64,000 nt of DNA from Ottelia alismoides. Taxonomy: Eukaryota; Streptophyta; Magnoliopsida; Alismatales; Hydrocharitaceae. Positions 1 to 11,849 of the stretch are shown here, piece after piece (position 1 is the stretch's first letter; every line of letters starts with the position of its first letter). The position numbers were made by a program, and so were the translations under genes. The notes below the pieces were generated by a model. It had not been told where the DNA came from and did not search any database. It saw only the letters and a program-made list of their open reading frames with translations. The stretch spans positions 310,001 to 374,000 of the forward strand of contig JAZKJV010011616.1 in NCBI GenBank assembly GCA_037367405.1, in the 5' to 3' direction.

Positions 1-955
1 CTCTAAGTACTCTAGATACCTCTTCTCAGATTTTTTATCTCCTTTTACGAATGACGAAAGCCAGATTGCATTAGAGAGTGCTAATACGCCAAATGCACTA
101 AAATTCACAAAAACGAAATGTGATTTTGTGAATAAAGTGAGATTTTAAAAACTCATCAACAAGAATCTTGTCAAGCGATTCAACAAGAATCTCATCATGA
201 TCGGCAATGGAAATTCAACTACATTCTCCATTCCTTCCTCGGGAGTAGAGGAATTCATGGTCTCGTTATCATCCATAAATAGGTTAGCATCTTGAACTTC
301 AGCGAGGAAGTCACAGTCTTGGAAAAGGTCGATCACTCGCACACCCGCTGCAGATGGTTTCTCTATAGGCTTTACATTGGACATGATCTCTATCTTGACT
401 TTGCAATAGCTGGAGTTGAACGTAATCTCTCCAGTGTCGTAATGCACTACTGCATTAGTTGTTCACTGGAACGGTCATCCACGGATGATGGGAGTGAGGA
501 GTAGAGGCATGGAGACATCCATGTCTAGCACAAACAAAAACGATAGGGAATTGCATCCCCTGAAGCATGGCGTTTACATCCTCCAACATGCCCCTAGGCC
601 GCTTGACAGATTTGTTTACGATTTGCATAATCATCTTTGTAGGTTTGAGCGGTCCTAACATGAATTCAGTAAGTAGTGAAGCTGGCACTAAATTGACAGA
701 AGACCCGTTGTCGACCAAAGTGCGTTCAAACTTTTGGTAAAACATTTGATAACAAATGAGTGGTGCTCCCTTGTCTGCTTTTTTGTCTGGGAGATTGCAG
801 ATGGCATTGACTGTGGACATTGTAGGGATATGCTTTTCGAACTTGCCACCTTTGCTTCTTGCATTGTGAGTATGAGTCTTGCGCCTAGTTGTACATGCAT
901 CTTTCAATCCTTTCTTCACAGCCGGCATGTATTCAAGAGCTTTCATCAAAGGCAT
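1..955 (-). pseudogene. Element A protease and post-protease linker, broken
   Basis: The minus-strand frame from 955 down to 455 contains EYMPAVKKGLK and then a retropepsin-like segment with NLPDKKADKGAPL, FERTLVDNGSS and KRPRGMLEDV. These match the PR region of elements B and D. An aspartic protease would cut the Gag-Pol polyprotein. The active-site triad, DSG in B and D, reads D-N-G here (bases 701-712), a substitution likely to harm catalysis. A second minus-strand frame (447-145) continues with the acidic linker typical of this family (DLFQDCDFLAEVQDANL), so a frameshift lies near 450. RT would lie left of the window edge. Confidence 0.75.
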
Positions 956-957
956 AT

Positions 958-3457
958 TTAAGATAAATTTTGAATAATTTCTACAATAGCAGGATCGGAC
1001 AAAGTATTTTTCAAATTTTCATTTTTTGTGTTTTTCATTGCTTCGGGAAAAGGAATATTTATAGAATTTGAAATAATGTCATTCAATGTTCTGCCCATAT
1101 CATTGTTTATAGGTTGATGGCAAAATTGTGTAAAATCATCTGCAAGCTGTGGACTAAAAGTTGCAGGCTCAGCTTCGGGTGCTGACTTTTGATCCACTGC
1201 AGGTGCAAGATTCTTCAAGACTGGTGCAGGTTTCGCATCACGTGCATGCATCTCCAATGTTGGCTGGTCTCCACCGGGTTTGTTGATGTCTTTTTGTATT
1301 TTCTTCATTTTTATGATTTTTCATCAGATGGTGTTCCTTCAAAAATGCTTCTTAACCCTCGTGCTGGCTGGACTGACAATTCCCCATTAGACACAATATG
1401 CTTTACCTTTGTGGCTGCCGATGGTTGCAGTGCTCTACCGCTCCTGTGAATAACAATGCTAGATATAAATAAATCATTTCTACCTGAATCGACTAGATCA
1501 TTGCACACTACCTGCTCCTTGTAGAGGAAATTATTTTTTTATCCTCGACCTAGGCTGGTATGATAGTTATGGCAACTGTCAGGTCGTCTATCTTTCGAGT
1601 CATCTCAGCCATGTTCTTGACTAGCTGCTGAGGGCATGTGAGGGCCAGATTCATCGGCACGACCTCAAAAGAATCGCCCAATTGGGGCCTCTGATTTTGA
1701 TAGTGCGGGGGAGGCTACTGCTAGTAACCTTGGTAAAAATGGTGAAGATATGGACGGGAGGAGTAATGTGAATACTGCTGAGAGGGATAAAAATTTTGAT
1801 ATGATGCAACTGGCTGCTGCGGAGGAAAGCCCTGATGACGATAGCCAGACTGCTGCTATTGATAACCTTGCCTCCAAGTGTTCACATATTGCGGAGGCTG
1901 TGGGTTCTTGGGTGGGTAAGGCTGGAAGTTCCTCCCTCCCTGCTTCTGCTAGTGGTGTGGTCGGTTAGCCAAGTTATTACCTTGAGGGTGTCCCTGGGAT
2001 GGGTCATCTGTTGTTCATTCTCCACACACCATTGATCTCTTGAATCTACAGCGAAGGTGGAGGAAACTGCTCTGGATTGGTTGGCTGCAATTCCAGTTGA
2101 TAAACAACCATCTGGTCTTTGGGACTATGAAGGCTGCTCCGGGACCTACATGTAATACACGTGCTGGACTGGTTGGGGCTGTGGGAGACTCTGCTGAGGA
2201 GGTTGTATCGGTGTTGGCTCCTTCTGCTCTGCGGGTTTCTCAACAGTGGCAGACACAGAGTTGTTAGCATTAGCATTCAAAGCTCAAACGATCTGCTCCA
2301 GCTATTGGGAAATTAAAATCGAACTTCTCCAGGCCTTGGGTCCTCTTCTCGATGACTAAATGTTTTTCGAGGTCCTGCAACCGCTTCTCGATGATGTCTA
2401 CCTTAGACAAGTGCCTCCCAATGAAGCTGAGGTTGGAGCTCTCATCCTTGTCTTCGCCATGAGTAACCATGTTTACGGTGTTGTTGATGGTGGTGTGCAT
2501 TTTCATATATGCGCGTGACGAGGACTGAGCGGCCTCTCCTTCGGCCATCTTCTCAAAAGTGATCCAAACTGCATCCTTATCCTTGTTGAAATGCCAACCA
2601 CCACAAGCAACATCGACGAGCCTCTAGCTTTCCAATGTCAATCTATCTAAGAAGTGATGCACGAGATTTGTCTTGGGAATCTCGTGGTGGGGACACTTTT
2701 CTTGTAACTACTTGAATCTCTCCCACGCCTCATGTATTGTCTCATGGGGTTGTTGACAAAAGAAAGAGATGCGGGCACGCATCTGATTCAATCGGTTGAC
2801 ATGGTAGAATTTATGAAAAAATGCTGGTTTCAACTCCTCCCAGGTCGTCACTACTTTTCCTAGATGAACAACCCAATACCTGGCCCTGTCTTCAAGGCTG
2901 AAAGGAAAAGCAGTTATCTTGATCATCTCAGAGGGATATTGGGGTAATGTACGGTGGCACGGATGCGACCAAATTTCATTAGGTGGATGTAGGGTTCCTC
3001 AGTTGTGTTTCCGTAGAAGGTATGAAGCAGAGACAAGAGTTGTGGCTTCAACTCAAAATGGGCATGTATTGGTGGAATCTGGATCCACCTAGTGAATTAA
3101 CATGCCCCAGGGTTGTAGGATTCCTTCAGAGTTGACTTTGGCAGCGGTGGTCCAACCTCCCATCTCTCGTAACGGGGCCCACCCATAGAAAATTCATCTT
3201 CTGCACCTCCTTAGTTAACCTCATTTTCTTGGTTTGTTCATCCTCTCTTCTGGCATCTCTCTCATCGGTCCTCCTCGTCAAATCATTCAGTATCTCTTGG
3301 AAAGCTATATGGGCAAGGGCCTTATTGGTCAGCTGATATTGGATGGTCTGTATTGAAGCGAGCAACTGACTGTTGACTTCATTCTACATGGTATACTACC
3401 CTTCTCCCTGGTCTGCCTGCTTGGCTGTGGTCCCTTCCCTCTTCCTATAGGAGCCAT
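958..3457 (-). pseudogene. Element A gag, broken by stops and frameshifts
   Basis: Gag forms the particle and binds genomic RNA. The likely start is the minus-strand ATG at 3457, because MAPIGRGKG matches MAPGGKGKG at the start of element D's gag. Pieces in order are an N-terminal segment with LLASIQ-like similarity to D (around 3365-3126), the capsid-like core with YWVVHLGKVVTTWEELKPAF and HETIHEAWERFK (2926-2708), a region with SFIGRHLSKVDIIEKRLQDL (2548-2270), and a linker ending TLSDPAIVEIIQNLS (1308-958). Between 1500 and 2270 the counterpart of the Q/P-rich tail is heavily frameshifted. No CCHC zinc knuckle was seen. Not translatable as it stands. Confidence 0.75.
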
Positions 3458-4896
3458 CTCTGAATCAGCTTGAATTTCTGGCTCGTGATCGGATTGATGA
3501 TCTGCATGACGAAGTAAACCCTGATCAATCTCTATATAAACACCAACTGCTGAGATGAATCTTGAATTAAGGTCAATCCCCGATTATTGTGAATGGAACA
3601 TAGGTTATTGACTGAAATCGATCTCCATCCATAAGGGGTTGATTCTGGGACAAGAGTAATCCCAGTTTATTTGAAGAGGAAGAGCTAGCTCAGGCTGCGA
3701 GTCCATCCCGAACAATGGGTTTATTGGAGAAAGGCAAGTATTGAAATAAGAAAGAATCGGTGAGTCAAAGGAGAAGTCCACGAGATCCGAACTGACTTCA
3801 TCGAGATCACCCCACGTTATTGGAGATGTCGGTGACACGGAATCGATGTGGTTGTTGGTGGATGATGAATCCTCATTCACCACTCTTTATTCTTTTATTA
3901 TAGCTAAAAACCTCTGCAAAACACCATGTATATGTGTGTAAATAAAATAATTTATCAAAGAGCATGCATTATGTAAATATTAATAATTAGCATGTTTTTG
4001 TGCAAAAATAAAATAATACAGAAATAAAGAAAAAGAGGGAAATATTTAGAATAAATATTGAGTGACCTGAACCCAAGGGAAGGCTCCATAAGGGCCTGAC
4101 CGCAAAATAAAATAAGTAGAGAGAGATAGGGTAACTCAACATGGTGTAAATACCCCTCTTTGTGTAAATATTTTATTTTCTAAAAATAAAAATATTTATG
4201 TGTTTCCTTTATTTTATATATATTTATAAAAATAAAATAAAAATTGGAAAAATAAAAATAAAAATAAAAATAAAAATGAATAAATTTTTCTCATCAGTGT
4301 ACATATACCATGTATATAAAATAAAAGATGTATTTATTTCACCATTGTAAAACTTAATAAAAATCTAATAAAAATCATTATATATTCCAAAGTTTATGGT
4401 GTAAATAAATAAAATATAAAATTAAAATATTTTTACATAAATAAAATAATGAAAATAAAATTCAAAAATACATAGGTATATATACTTGTATATAATAATA
4501 ATATAATGTAAATACATAAATTATTTTTCAAAAAAATAAATAAAAATCACAATAAATATTTTGAAAATAAATAAACATTTTTCATTTTGTAAATATTTTG
4601 AAATAAAGTCTTTTTCTAATTTATTTTGAATTTTTAAATCTTTTTCCAATGAATTTTTCTCATTGGTCCACGAGGGATTGTTGACCCCCAGTCAACTCTC
4701 CCCTAGGACCACATGCCTCGCGAATCTGGACGCCAACCCGACTTCTCCAGTTTTTCATGCCTCGATCCGCCAACCATTTCCTTAAAACCCGGGCCCCGAT
4801 TATCCTTGAGACATCCCTAATCCATGCCCGATCATCTTTTTAGGGGTCTGAGCATTGGATTGCGCGCCCGACTCCATTCTTGCCAGACCTCTGGCA

Positions 4897-4904
4897 CTAT
4901 ATAG
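4897..4904 (+). promoter_or_regulatory. Candidate TATA box of element B 5' LTR
   Basis: CTATATAG lies at the AT/GC boundary and is preserved in the 3' LTR at 18350-18357. About 25 bp downstream is GCCATTTCAC, which also follows the TATA-like sequence of the element C LTR. The position suits a Pol II core promoter, with transcription starting around 4925-4935. The start site is inferred. Confidence 0.6.
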
Positions 4905-6706
4905 TCTCGCCTCCTCCCGCCATTTCACGCACCTTCGGCCACCATCTTCGATCCCTATGACCTCCATCTTCTTCCTCGAGTGACAGCGAGTGCGAAGGGT
5001 GTTTAAGAGAGCGATTGGAGGTGTGTACCCAAGGTCTGACGACCCTTGTCGTCGAGCTCCATCGCCGGCGTAGCCCGAGCCTCTAGAGGCGATGCTCCAT
5101 TGAGGAGAAGACCACCGGAGATCCAGCATCTCCTCCACAGTCGAGTCCAGTCATCAGGTATCAATTTTGGGCTTCATTTCGTCATTTAGATTCAATTTTC
5201 CCATTTCAGCTCTACCAACACTGCCTCAGTGCCCGGAACCCCATCACTTTATCCCATCCGTACCGATAGATCCCTCGACCCATCGCCACCTTCTTTCCAT
5301 GATCTGATCACCTCGAGCTGGGCTATCTGATCCTAGATCGAGTCGAGTTCCTTCCACCGCCTCCGCCGGAACCTCCCTCCATCCATCCACGCCGCTTCCC
5401 TTTGTTATTCTGCAAATAACCCAAGCCGGAGTGTTCCTCCGAGCACGAGCATCTTCTTGCAGGTGAATAAGCGCAGGAAACCCCCCTTGGCCGCGTTTTC
5501 CACCCTTCGTCGGAGTCACCCAGCTCCCTCCTCCCTCGATGGAGGATCTGGCCGTTAGGAGCTCAATCGGACGCCACCAACCGATGCGAATCGCCATCGA
5601 GAGCAGAACCCCCCTCTCCGATCTTCCATCGGATGTTTGGATCGCCTCCAGATCGCCGGAGAAGCTCGCCCAGGAGGAGTTCTTCCAGTCTACCCCTCTG
5701 CCGTCGGATCATCCTCCACGGCCAGTTATCATCCTAGCCGTCCGTGCCCTGCTCTTGTTAGGCCGTTAGATCCACGATCTGATGGCCACGTGCGCCCCAC
5801 GTTCTCCCTCGCGCCAAGACCGTTGGATCTTTCAGGAGGCGTCATCAGGACCATGCACACGCCAGCCATTCACTACCCGACACGTTACCCTCACGCGCCC
5901 CGCATGCATTGTGGCTGGGTAACTTGCGCCTGACTCCCTGCATTTTATTTTGGTTCCTGTTTAGTCTATTAAATAAACTCACACACTTGGTTAATTTGCA
6001 TATCTGGACCTATAGTTTCTTGTATTTGCATTTTAGTCCCCACTTTGTGGAGACACGTGCTTCGACACATGATTTTGTGGAACTTTTGCAGTATTGATCA
6101 TATGGTTCTTGGCTGTTACAGTTTATATTTTTATAGACAGGATTTACACTTTAGTCCCTGTGAATGTGAATCACGTGTGTGCCACGTGCTTATTTGTGCT
6201 ATTTTCAATTTAGGCCCTGTGGTTTTTATAAGCGTTATCTATTTGGCCCCAGAACTGTGTTTATTTGCACTTAGGTCCCTGTGTGCTGTAGCTTTTGTAT
6301 TGATTGAATAAAATACCAAATTAATTCCAAATCAAGTGAAATTTGGACACGTGGGTCCTGCACTGTGTAAAAATTTCACTAAATTTTTGGGACATTTTTA
6401 TTATTGTTTGTTAATTTTAAAAAATAAAAAACTTCATTTTTACTACTGTTTGAAATAGAAAATCAACTAAAAATATAAAAACTTATCTAAAAATTACAGA
6501 AAAAATCAAGACTTGTTTATTTTAGTGTTTTCTTGTTTCAGACCAATTTTTGTTGAATTTGGATTTACAAAACCCATAAAAATATAAAACCTTAAAAACC
6601 TTATAAAAATTGTTAAAACTTCTATAAAAATAAAAAAATGCAATTTTGGTCTCTGTAGTTTAGTTTTTATTTTTACTACTTCATAGGCCGATTCGGCCAA
6701 TCCGTT

Positions 6707-6755
6707 CTCCTTGAGTTCGATCCTGGTTGCTATACCATGTTAAATAAATAGCGAG
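6707..6755 (+). promoter_or_regulatory. Conserved U5 box and hairpin, element B 5' LTR
   Basis: CTCCTTGAGTTCGATCCTGG (6707-6726) recurs about 150-195 bp before the LTR end in every LTR here: 20498-20517 (B 3'), 28311-28330 (E), 54799-54818 (D) and 30343-30362 (C), with small changes. It is followed by a stem TTGCTAT/ATAGCGA, which is TCGCTAT/ATAGCGA in the B 3' LTR and in E. Function is unknown. Confidence 0.6.
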
Positions 6756-6899
6756 GACGACTCTTTGATTTTGTTGATTATTTCATTTTATTTGGTGGTC
6801 TTATCTTCTTGTTGACTGAGTCTCTCTACTCGGGTCGCAACGACACCGAATATTTTTACCTTGGCCCGATTGTGAGAGCCTCTTTCTCGGTCAACAAAA

Positions 6900-6917
6900 T
6901 GGCGTCGTTGCTGGGGA
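6900..6917 (+). other. Element B primer-binding site (tRNA-Asp)
   Basis: TGGCGTCGTTGCTGGGGA lies three bases after the LTR end. It matches the complement of the plant tRNA-Asp 3' end (TGGCGCCGTTGCCGGGGA) except for two C-to-T changes, which look like deamination. Confidence 0.9.
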
Positions 6918-7407
6918 GCATGGCTTAGTAGTCATTTTGTTTTTTGTTTTTGTTCGGTTTTCAGTTCCGCGGTTTTTCCCGCAGCTTTTCTTTTCTTTCG
7001 TGGCTTTCCGCGGCTTTTTAGGTTTCTTTTGTTTTCTTTTTTATTTCTTTTATTTTATTTTTGTTCTTGTTTGTTTTATTTTATTTGTTTTAATTTTCAT
7101 TTTTTGTATATAGTTTGCATTTGATTTTATTTCATCTTGCTTAGTTTTTATAATAACTATTTCTAACCCAATCTTGTTTGACTTCTTGCGAGGGCCCGAG
7201 GATCGATGCGGCTTTCTTCGGAAAGCCAAAGCAACCGCGGAAGCCGGAGGCGGCTCCCTTCTGTACGGAGCCATAGGAGAGAGCGAGAATTTGAGCAGGA
7301 GAGGACTAGTTTAGGATAGTTTTACTTTTCAGTTAGATTATTTGATTGTTATAATAATACAGGGACAACCAGACTCTCAGAGACTTGTGATTGCGGGGTC
7401 TGTTTCA

Positions 7408-7427
7408 CCGAGCACCGGTGTGCTCGG
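7408..7427 (+). ncRNA. Leader hairpin of element B
   Basis: CCGAGCAC, loop CGGT, GTGCTCGG is a perfect 8-bp stem, followed by a G run and CCTCA. The equivalent site in D (55450-55471) and in A (22177-22196, minus) also forms a stem with different paired bases. This is a candidate packaging or dimerisation element. No function is shown. Confidence 0.6.
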
Positions 7428-7869
7428 GGGACCTCACCGCGATTTACATCGGTTTTGATTTATCTCTTTTTATTACCGCTTATATGATTTACGCGGTTTT
7501 GGCCTTAGCTTAGGATTTTCTGCTGGTTGTGATGTAATTGATTAGGATCCAAACCCTAATTATCTACCTGCTCCTATTAGATCGTAATTGAACCTAATTA
7601 AAATTAATAAAGAAAAGGCTAACCTGGTCACTTGAGGGGTCACGTGCTGCTAGAGGCCATATAAAGCGCTGGTAGGATCTATTGTGGCGGACACCGATCG
7701 GCATCAGAGACCAGACTCCGACCCCTCCTGTTGACCCGTTAGCCATTTGTTCTTCTCGTGTAGAAAGTGCTTCGTCTAAGGCCGATTTTCTCTTGCATCA
7801 TATAGGTAGTTTATTTTCTGTCTTTATTTTTATGCACGGATCACCCTGCATGTAGAGTACTGGAGTCAG

Positions 7870-8748
7870 GTAAGTATTTCTTGGCATGCATCATTGATTT
7901 CATCGCGCATCGGCTTTTTCATCTTCTCCGCCCATTTTCTGGACTAAAATAATCAGGAGAACCCGAAAAATTCGTTAGGCGTTTGTTTGCTTGAAAAATA
8001 TCTAAAAAAGAAAAACCATAAAATTTGGGACTGCTAAATCAAATTGGACCTAAAAATCACTTCACCAAGAAATTTGCATTGGGACAGCAACCCCCACCTT
8101 GTATGGTTTGGTTGGGCGAGAGAGTGACCCGCACCCTAGGTAGAGACACATCTGACCCTTCTTCAGACTACAGCTTCTGGGCTAATCATTCTCCAGTGAG
8201 GATCGCTCCGGTCTCTAGTAATGCGTGTCGCGATATCCTTAACATAGCGAGCCGATCAGGTAGCTGGTAAACGGTCCGCGACTTGTACTGGCTGGGAAAG
8301 ATCTAGTTCGGGATCAGGACAGTCTCCTGGGGGCGTTGGATTCCCAATAGCTCGCTTAATTGCTCTGTTAGACTGTATTATCACGAAAATAAAAAAGAAA
8401 AGATAAAAGATCGAACTCTTACGGTCATCAGCTCGCGTTGCGTTTGTGAATTGGGGGTTTGTTTGCCTGATCCTGTTTGCTTTCCAGATCCCATCTGCCT
8501 GACTCGCCAGATCACGATGATGGATCAGAGGTCCCTTAGGCAGCCTCTGTCTACACCGCTTACGAGCACTTTAGCCCATTCATCTAGGTCGGTTCGTGAG
8601 AGCCTAGACCCGCTCTCCTAACTCGAGTTCGCTTCCATCCTGTTCCCCCTCGACCAACTTTCTTCTGACAGTCGAGAGGTGTCCGATCAGATAGAGCAAC
8701 CGAGAGATTATATTTCGGCACCTGAGCTTGGGTCTTTTTCCTTTGCAG
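7870..8748 (+). other. Candidate leader intron of element B
   Basis: The donor is CAG/GTAAGTA, a full consensus, with the first intron base at 7870. The acceptor is a pyrimidine tract ending CTTTGCAG at 8748. The gag ATG follows at 8754 in a strong context (ACCATGG). Removal of these 879 bases would join the leader directly to the gag start. The donor aligns with GTAAGT at 55931 in element D, and with single-base-mutated versions in A and C. Splicing itself is inferred. Confidence 0.55.
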
Positions 8749-8753
8749 AGACC

Positions 8754-11318
8754 ATGGCTGGTAGCAGTGACGACCGCATCGGAGGCCCACGAGCAGAGCA
8801 AACCTATGTCCTGGACCAGGGTGCGATCAACAATACCTTGATAGCTTCCCTCGAGACGATGCAATAGCAGATTAGGGATCATGGAGATTTCATGGTAGAG
8901 ATGAGGAGAGAGATGGAGCGGATGAGAGCCGACCGCGAGCAGCGCATGCCCGCAGGAAACACGCCAGATATATCAGATCAGCCCGATGAGCCAGCCCAGC
9001 CGGCAGCAGCAGTAGGAGCCAGACCGATGCGGGAGTTGCACAACCCCGGGTCGATGCTTACCCACCAGTGGATCATTTTTCCGGTGATCTTGGGGGACTT
9101 CAAGTTCCCCCCGCAGATGATACAACTTCTACCCCATTTCCACAGGCTCGCAACTGAGGAGCCCCATCTCCACCTCCAGGAATTTGAGATGATCTGTAGC
9201 ACCGTCCACAATCGACAGGTGGACGAGGACACCATATGGATGATTGCCTTCCTCTTCTCCCTAGTCAACAGAGCAGCCAACTGGCTGAAGCATTTTGGGA
9301 GGTCTGTACATACCTGGGAGTAGCTCCGCACCGAGTACTTGAACAAGTACTATCCACTCGGGCAGACCAATGCAGCGAGGGCCATGATCAGCAACTTCTC
9401 CATGCTCCCCAATGAGCAGTTCCATGAGGCATGGGAGAGGTTTAGAGAGCTCACAGACAGATTCCCGCACCACAAAATTTCGAAGCCGAACCTAGTTCAA
9501 AGCTTCTTTTGCGGGTTTACATCAAAGATGCAGGGCCTGGTGAATGCTTCTTGTGGCAGTTCCTACTTTGCCAAGGATGAGGATCAGTTCTGGGCCATCT
9601 ATGAGGAGATGGCCGAGAACTACACCGTGATGTCCCAGACCTGACTCTACACCTAGGGACACCCCCAGTTACAGACCGTGTTGTTTCATAGGATAGCACG
9701 GGTCGATGTCGGTCCTTCCACTTCGTCCGTGACAGCTGCACAGGCCGAGTCTACACCCGCAGACATGGGCATCATCAGCGAGAAGCTGGACCGGATCGAG
9801 CTGATCGAGAAGAAGCAGTGCCAGAGCATGATGCAGATCGACCAGATGACATAGACGTTGAGTGACCTAAAGACACAGATCATGTATCTCCAGGAGGCAC
9901 AGACGACTTCTCAGCCCCGTCTCAGGTCACGAGGAGATCCGAGCAACAATGGTAGCTCATCCCAGCACTCCAGTCATCCTAGACAGGTTCACCATGTCCA
10001 GGTGGAGTCGTACCAGCAGCCATCACAGTCTTACCAGCTACCACCATCCCAGGACACTCAGATGGTGGTTTACCAGCCGGATCAGCCCCTAGCAGTACTA
10101 CCCCCGCCCTCGTACGAGCAGGAGCCGTTGATGGATGTCAACAGGATTCGGTACGACCGATCCCGGCCTGGTATCCTACGAGACCATCCCGGATTTCGCT
10201 GGTTGGCAGGAGGCACCAGTTCCCAGCAACAACCTCTAGTTCAGGGTGGCCAGCACGACCAACAGCGTGAGCAACACCAGCAGCAGCAACCCCCAGTTCA
10301 GCAGCAGCAGTCATCCCACTACCAGCAGTATGGTCCTCGTCCCTACCAGTAGGGACAACCTTTAAGGCAGGAGCAGTCTCAGCAACAGTATCATCACTAG
10401 TACCCCTCTCACCCTCACCACCAGCAGCAGCAACCTCACTACCAGCGAGACTACCCGTTAGGTTCTCATGAGCCGACCTATGAGAACCCCGTCATGGATG
10501 ATCTAGCCTGCCTCATGTCCGAGCAACAGGCTACCTTTCGACGGGAGTTGGACGAGTTCCATCAAGAGATGAGGGAGATAGTGAGAGGGAAGGCAGCTAT
10601 CCCTGCCCAGATCGAGCCGAACCCCAACAGCCTGAAGAGGAAGTCTGAGCAAGTAGAGTTTACAGAGTCCACCACTCCTAGTAATTCATTTGGTGATATT
10701 TCTGTATATCTATTTGATGCTGACTTTGTTACACTTAGGAGCGGTAGGATGCCAGCAGGCGATGCCTCATCTGAGCAACGACTCGATGCTACTACAGGAG
10801 CGCCATGCGAGGAGGAGAGCGGTGCTGATGCCGCCAGAGATGATGACGGTGGTACTAACGCCACCGCAGATGTTGATCTAGCCGACGGTACTGAGGCCAT
10901 CATTTCACCTGATGGAGGAGGTGGTACTGATGCCACCAGACTTGTTGCCGAGCCATAACGCGGTACTGATGCCACGGATCCAGATGTCGAGGGTGGTGCT
11001 GAGGCCACCATTACTTCTACTGCTAGTCCAGTTGTTTTTCCTTCTGTTCATGTACCTCAGGACATTTCTGTGAATAAAGGAAAGGGTTTGATTTTTTCTG
11101 ATCCACCTTTGCTGATTAATGATGTATGTGTGGATTCTACCGTGCTTGAGCAGCCCAGAACCTCTCCTAGTCCTTCATCTGAGAAGGACCCAGCAGTCCC
11201 CTTCCCCCAAGCACTCCTCTTGGCTAAGGGGTATAAAAAAGGTAACCCAAAAAAGTCCCACCAGCTAGAGTTCAGCCATCACATGATGGACCGCTTTCAG
11301 ATACAACTGACTCTATAG
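8754..11318 (+). pseudogene. Element B gag and gag-PR linker, one frame with several stops
   Basis: The start was chosen at 8754 for its Kozak-like context and position after a splice acceptor. The capsid-like core contains RAANWLKHFGRSVHTWE, EYLNKYYPLGQTN and FHEAWERFRELTDRFPHHK, motifs of Athila-like and other Ty3/gypsy Gag. A Q/H/P/Y-rich tail follows (about 9900-10480), and no CCHC zinc knuckle was seen. After it comes MDDLACLMSEQQ, matching MECLAQLVKGL in D, then an acidic linker with short GGTDAT-type repeats (about 10800-11000). Stops at 8865, 9321, 9642, near 9852, 10350, 10956 and 11316 interrupt one continuous frame. Several are consistent with CAG-to-TAG change, while 9321 looks like GAG-to-TAG. 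Confidence 0.85.
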
Positions 11319-11849
11319 GAGGCCTTGGAGCACATCCCTCTCTTCCAGCGATCACTTAGAGACATGACCATAGTTCGGAGAAACAGGAGGAACCACCAGT
11401 CAGAGAATGTGCTCACTTGTGCCACATGCTTCACGATACAGAGCTGTCTGCCAACCAAGAGGCCAGATGCAGGAGCCCCGTATGTCATATGCCACATTCA
11501 GGAGCAGACGTTTGATCGTACTTTATTAGACAGCGGGTCTTCGATCAACCTACTTCCGGCATCCTTACTCGACCGCTTCGAGTTGGGCCCTCTACGACAG
11601 AGCAGGATGGTCCTTCAGTTTGCTGATCGATCTGTCAAGAGGCCGAAGGGGTTGCTGAAGGATGTTGTCGTCATGATTCAGGGCCTGAAATTCCCCATGG
11701 ACTTTGTTGTGTTGGACTTGGAGATCCCTGAGTCCGTGACCGATACCCCCATCATTTTAGGACGCCCGTTCTTGGCCACAGCCAAGGCGTATCCGATCAT
11801 GATAGCGGGAAGGTATACTTCTGCGTCGAGGGTGAGAGTATACAAATAG
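11319..11849 (+). pseudogene. Element B aspartic protease domain
   Basis: This retropepsin-like segment continues the gag frame. The active site DSGS is at 11529-11540 within FDRTLLDSGSSINLLPASL. Downstream are LQFADRSVKRPKG, FVVLDLEIPE and a flap/Gly motif, IILGRPFL. It would release Gag and Pol proteins. About 20 codons after IILGRPFL a 1-base deletion near 11790 shifts the frame and the reading ends at 11849, while the parental reading continues in another frame (YFCVEGESIQIETIEE). The core active site looks intact although the polyprotein is broken. Confidence 0.85.

Larger units (their letters stand above)
1..3862 (-). mobile_element. Element A, left part: decayed Athila-like Ty3/gypsy element
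   Basis: Read on the minus strand, this stretch carries recognisable but broken gag and protease sequence of a tRNA-Asp-primed Ty3/gypsy retrotransposon. It continues beyond base 1, so pol and the 3' LTR are outside the window. On the right it is cut at 3862 by element B and resumes at 20685 with the rest of its leader. Similarity to element D is visible in gag (a block around TTWEELK and HEAWERF), in the linker (EYMPAVKKGLK) and in PR. Many stops and frameshifts make it one of the most decayed copies here. Family assignment is by motif recognition only. Confidence 0.85.
3863..6896 (+). repeat. Element B 5' LTR (3034 bp)
   Basis: It begins TGATGAATCC and ends CGGTCAACA, matching the 3' LTR at 17334-20684. 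Composition is mosaic: an AT-rich U3 (about 3900-4640), a GC-rich promoter and leader part (about 4660-5930), then an AT-rich part running to the U5 end. It is about 320 bp shorter than the 3' LTR because the segment matching 20130-20460 is missing. Short open frames in the GC-rich part are not conserved in frame between LTR copies and are not called as genes. Confidence 0.93.
6918..8753 (+). other. Element B untranslated leader
   Basis: This 1.8-kb leader between PBS and gag has no long open frame and several upstream ATGs. It contains a stable hairpin (7408-7427), a consensus splice donor (7870), the block GCATGCATCATT (7884-7895) shared with the leaders of C and D, and an acceptor (8748) just before the gag ATG. 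GGTAAACGGTCCG near 8265 also recurs in C's leader near 31625. Confidence 0.8.
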
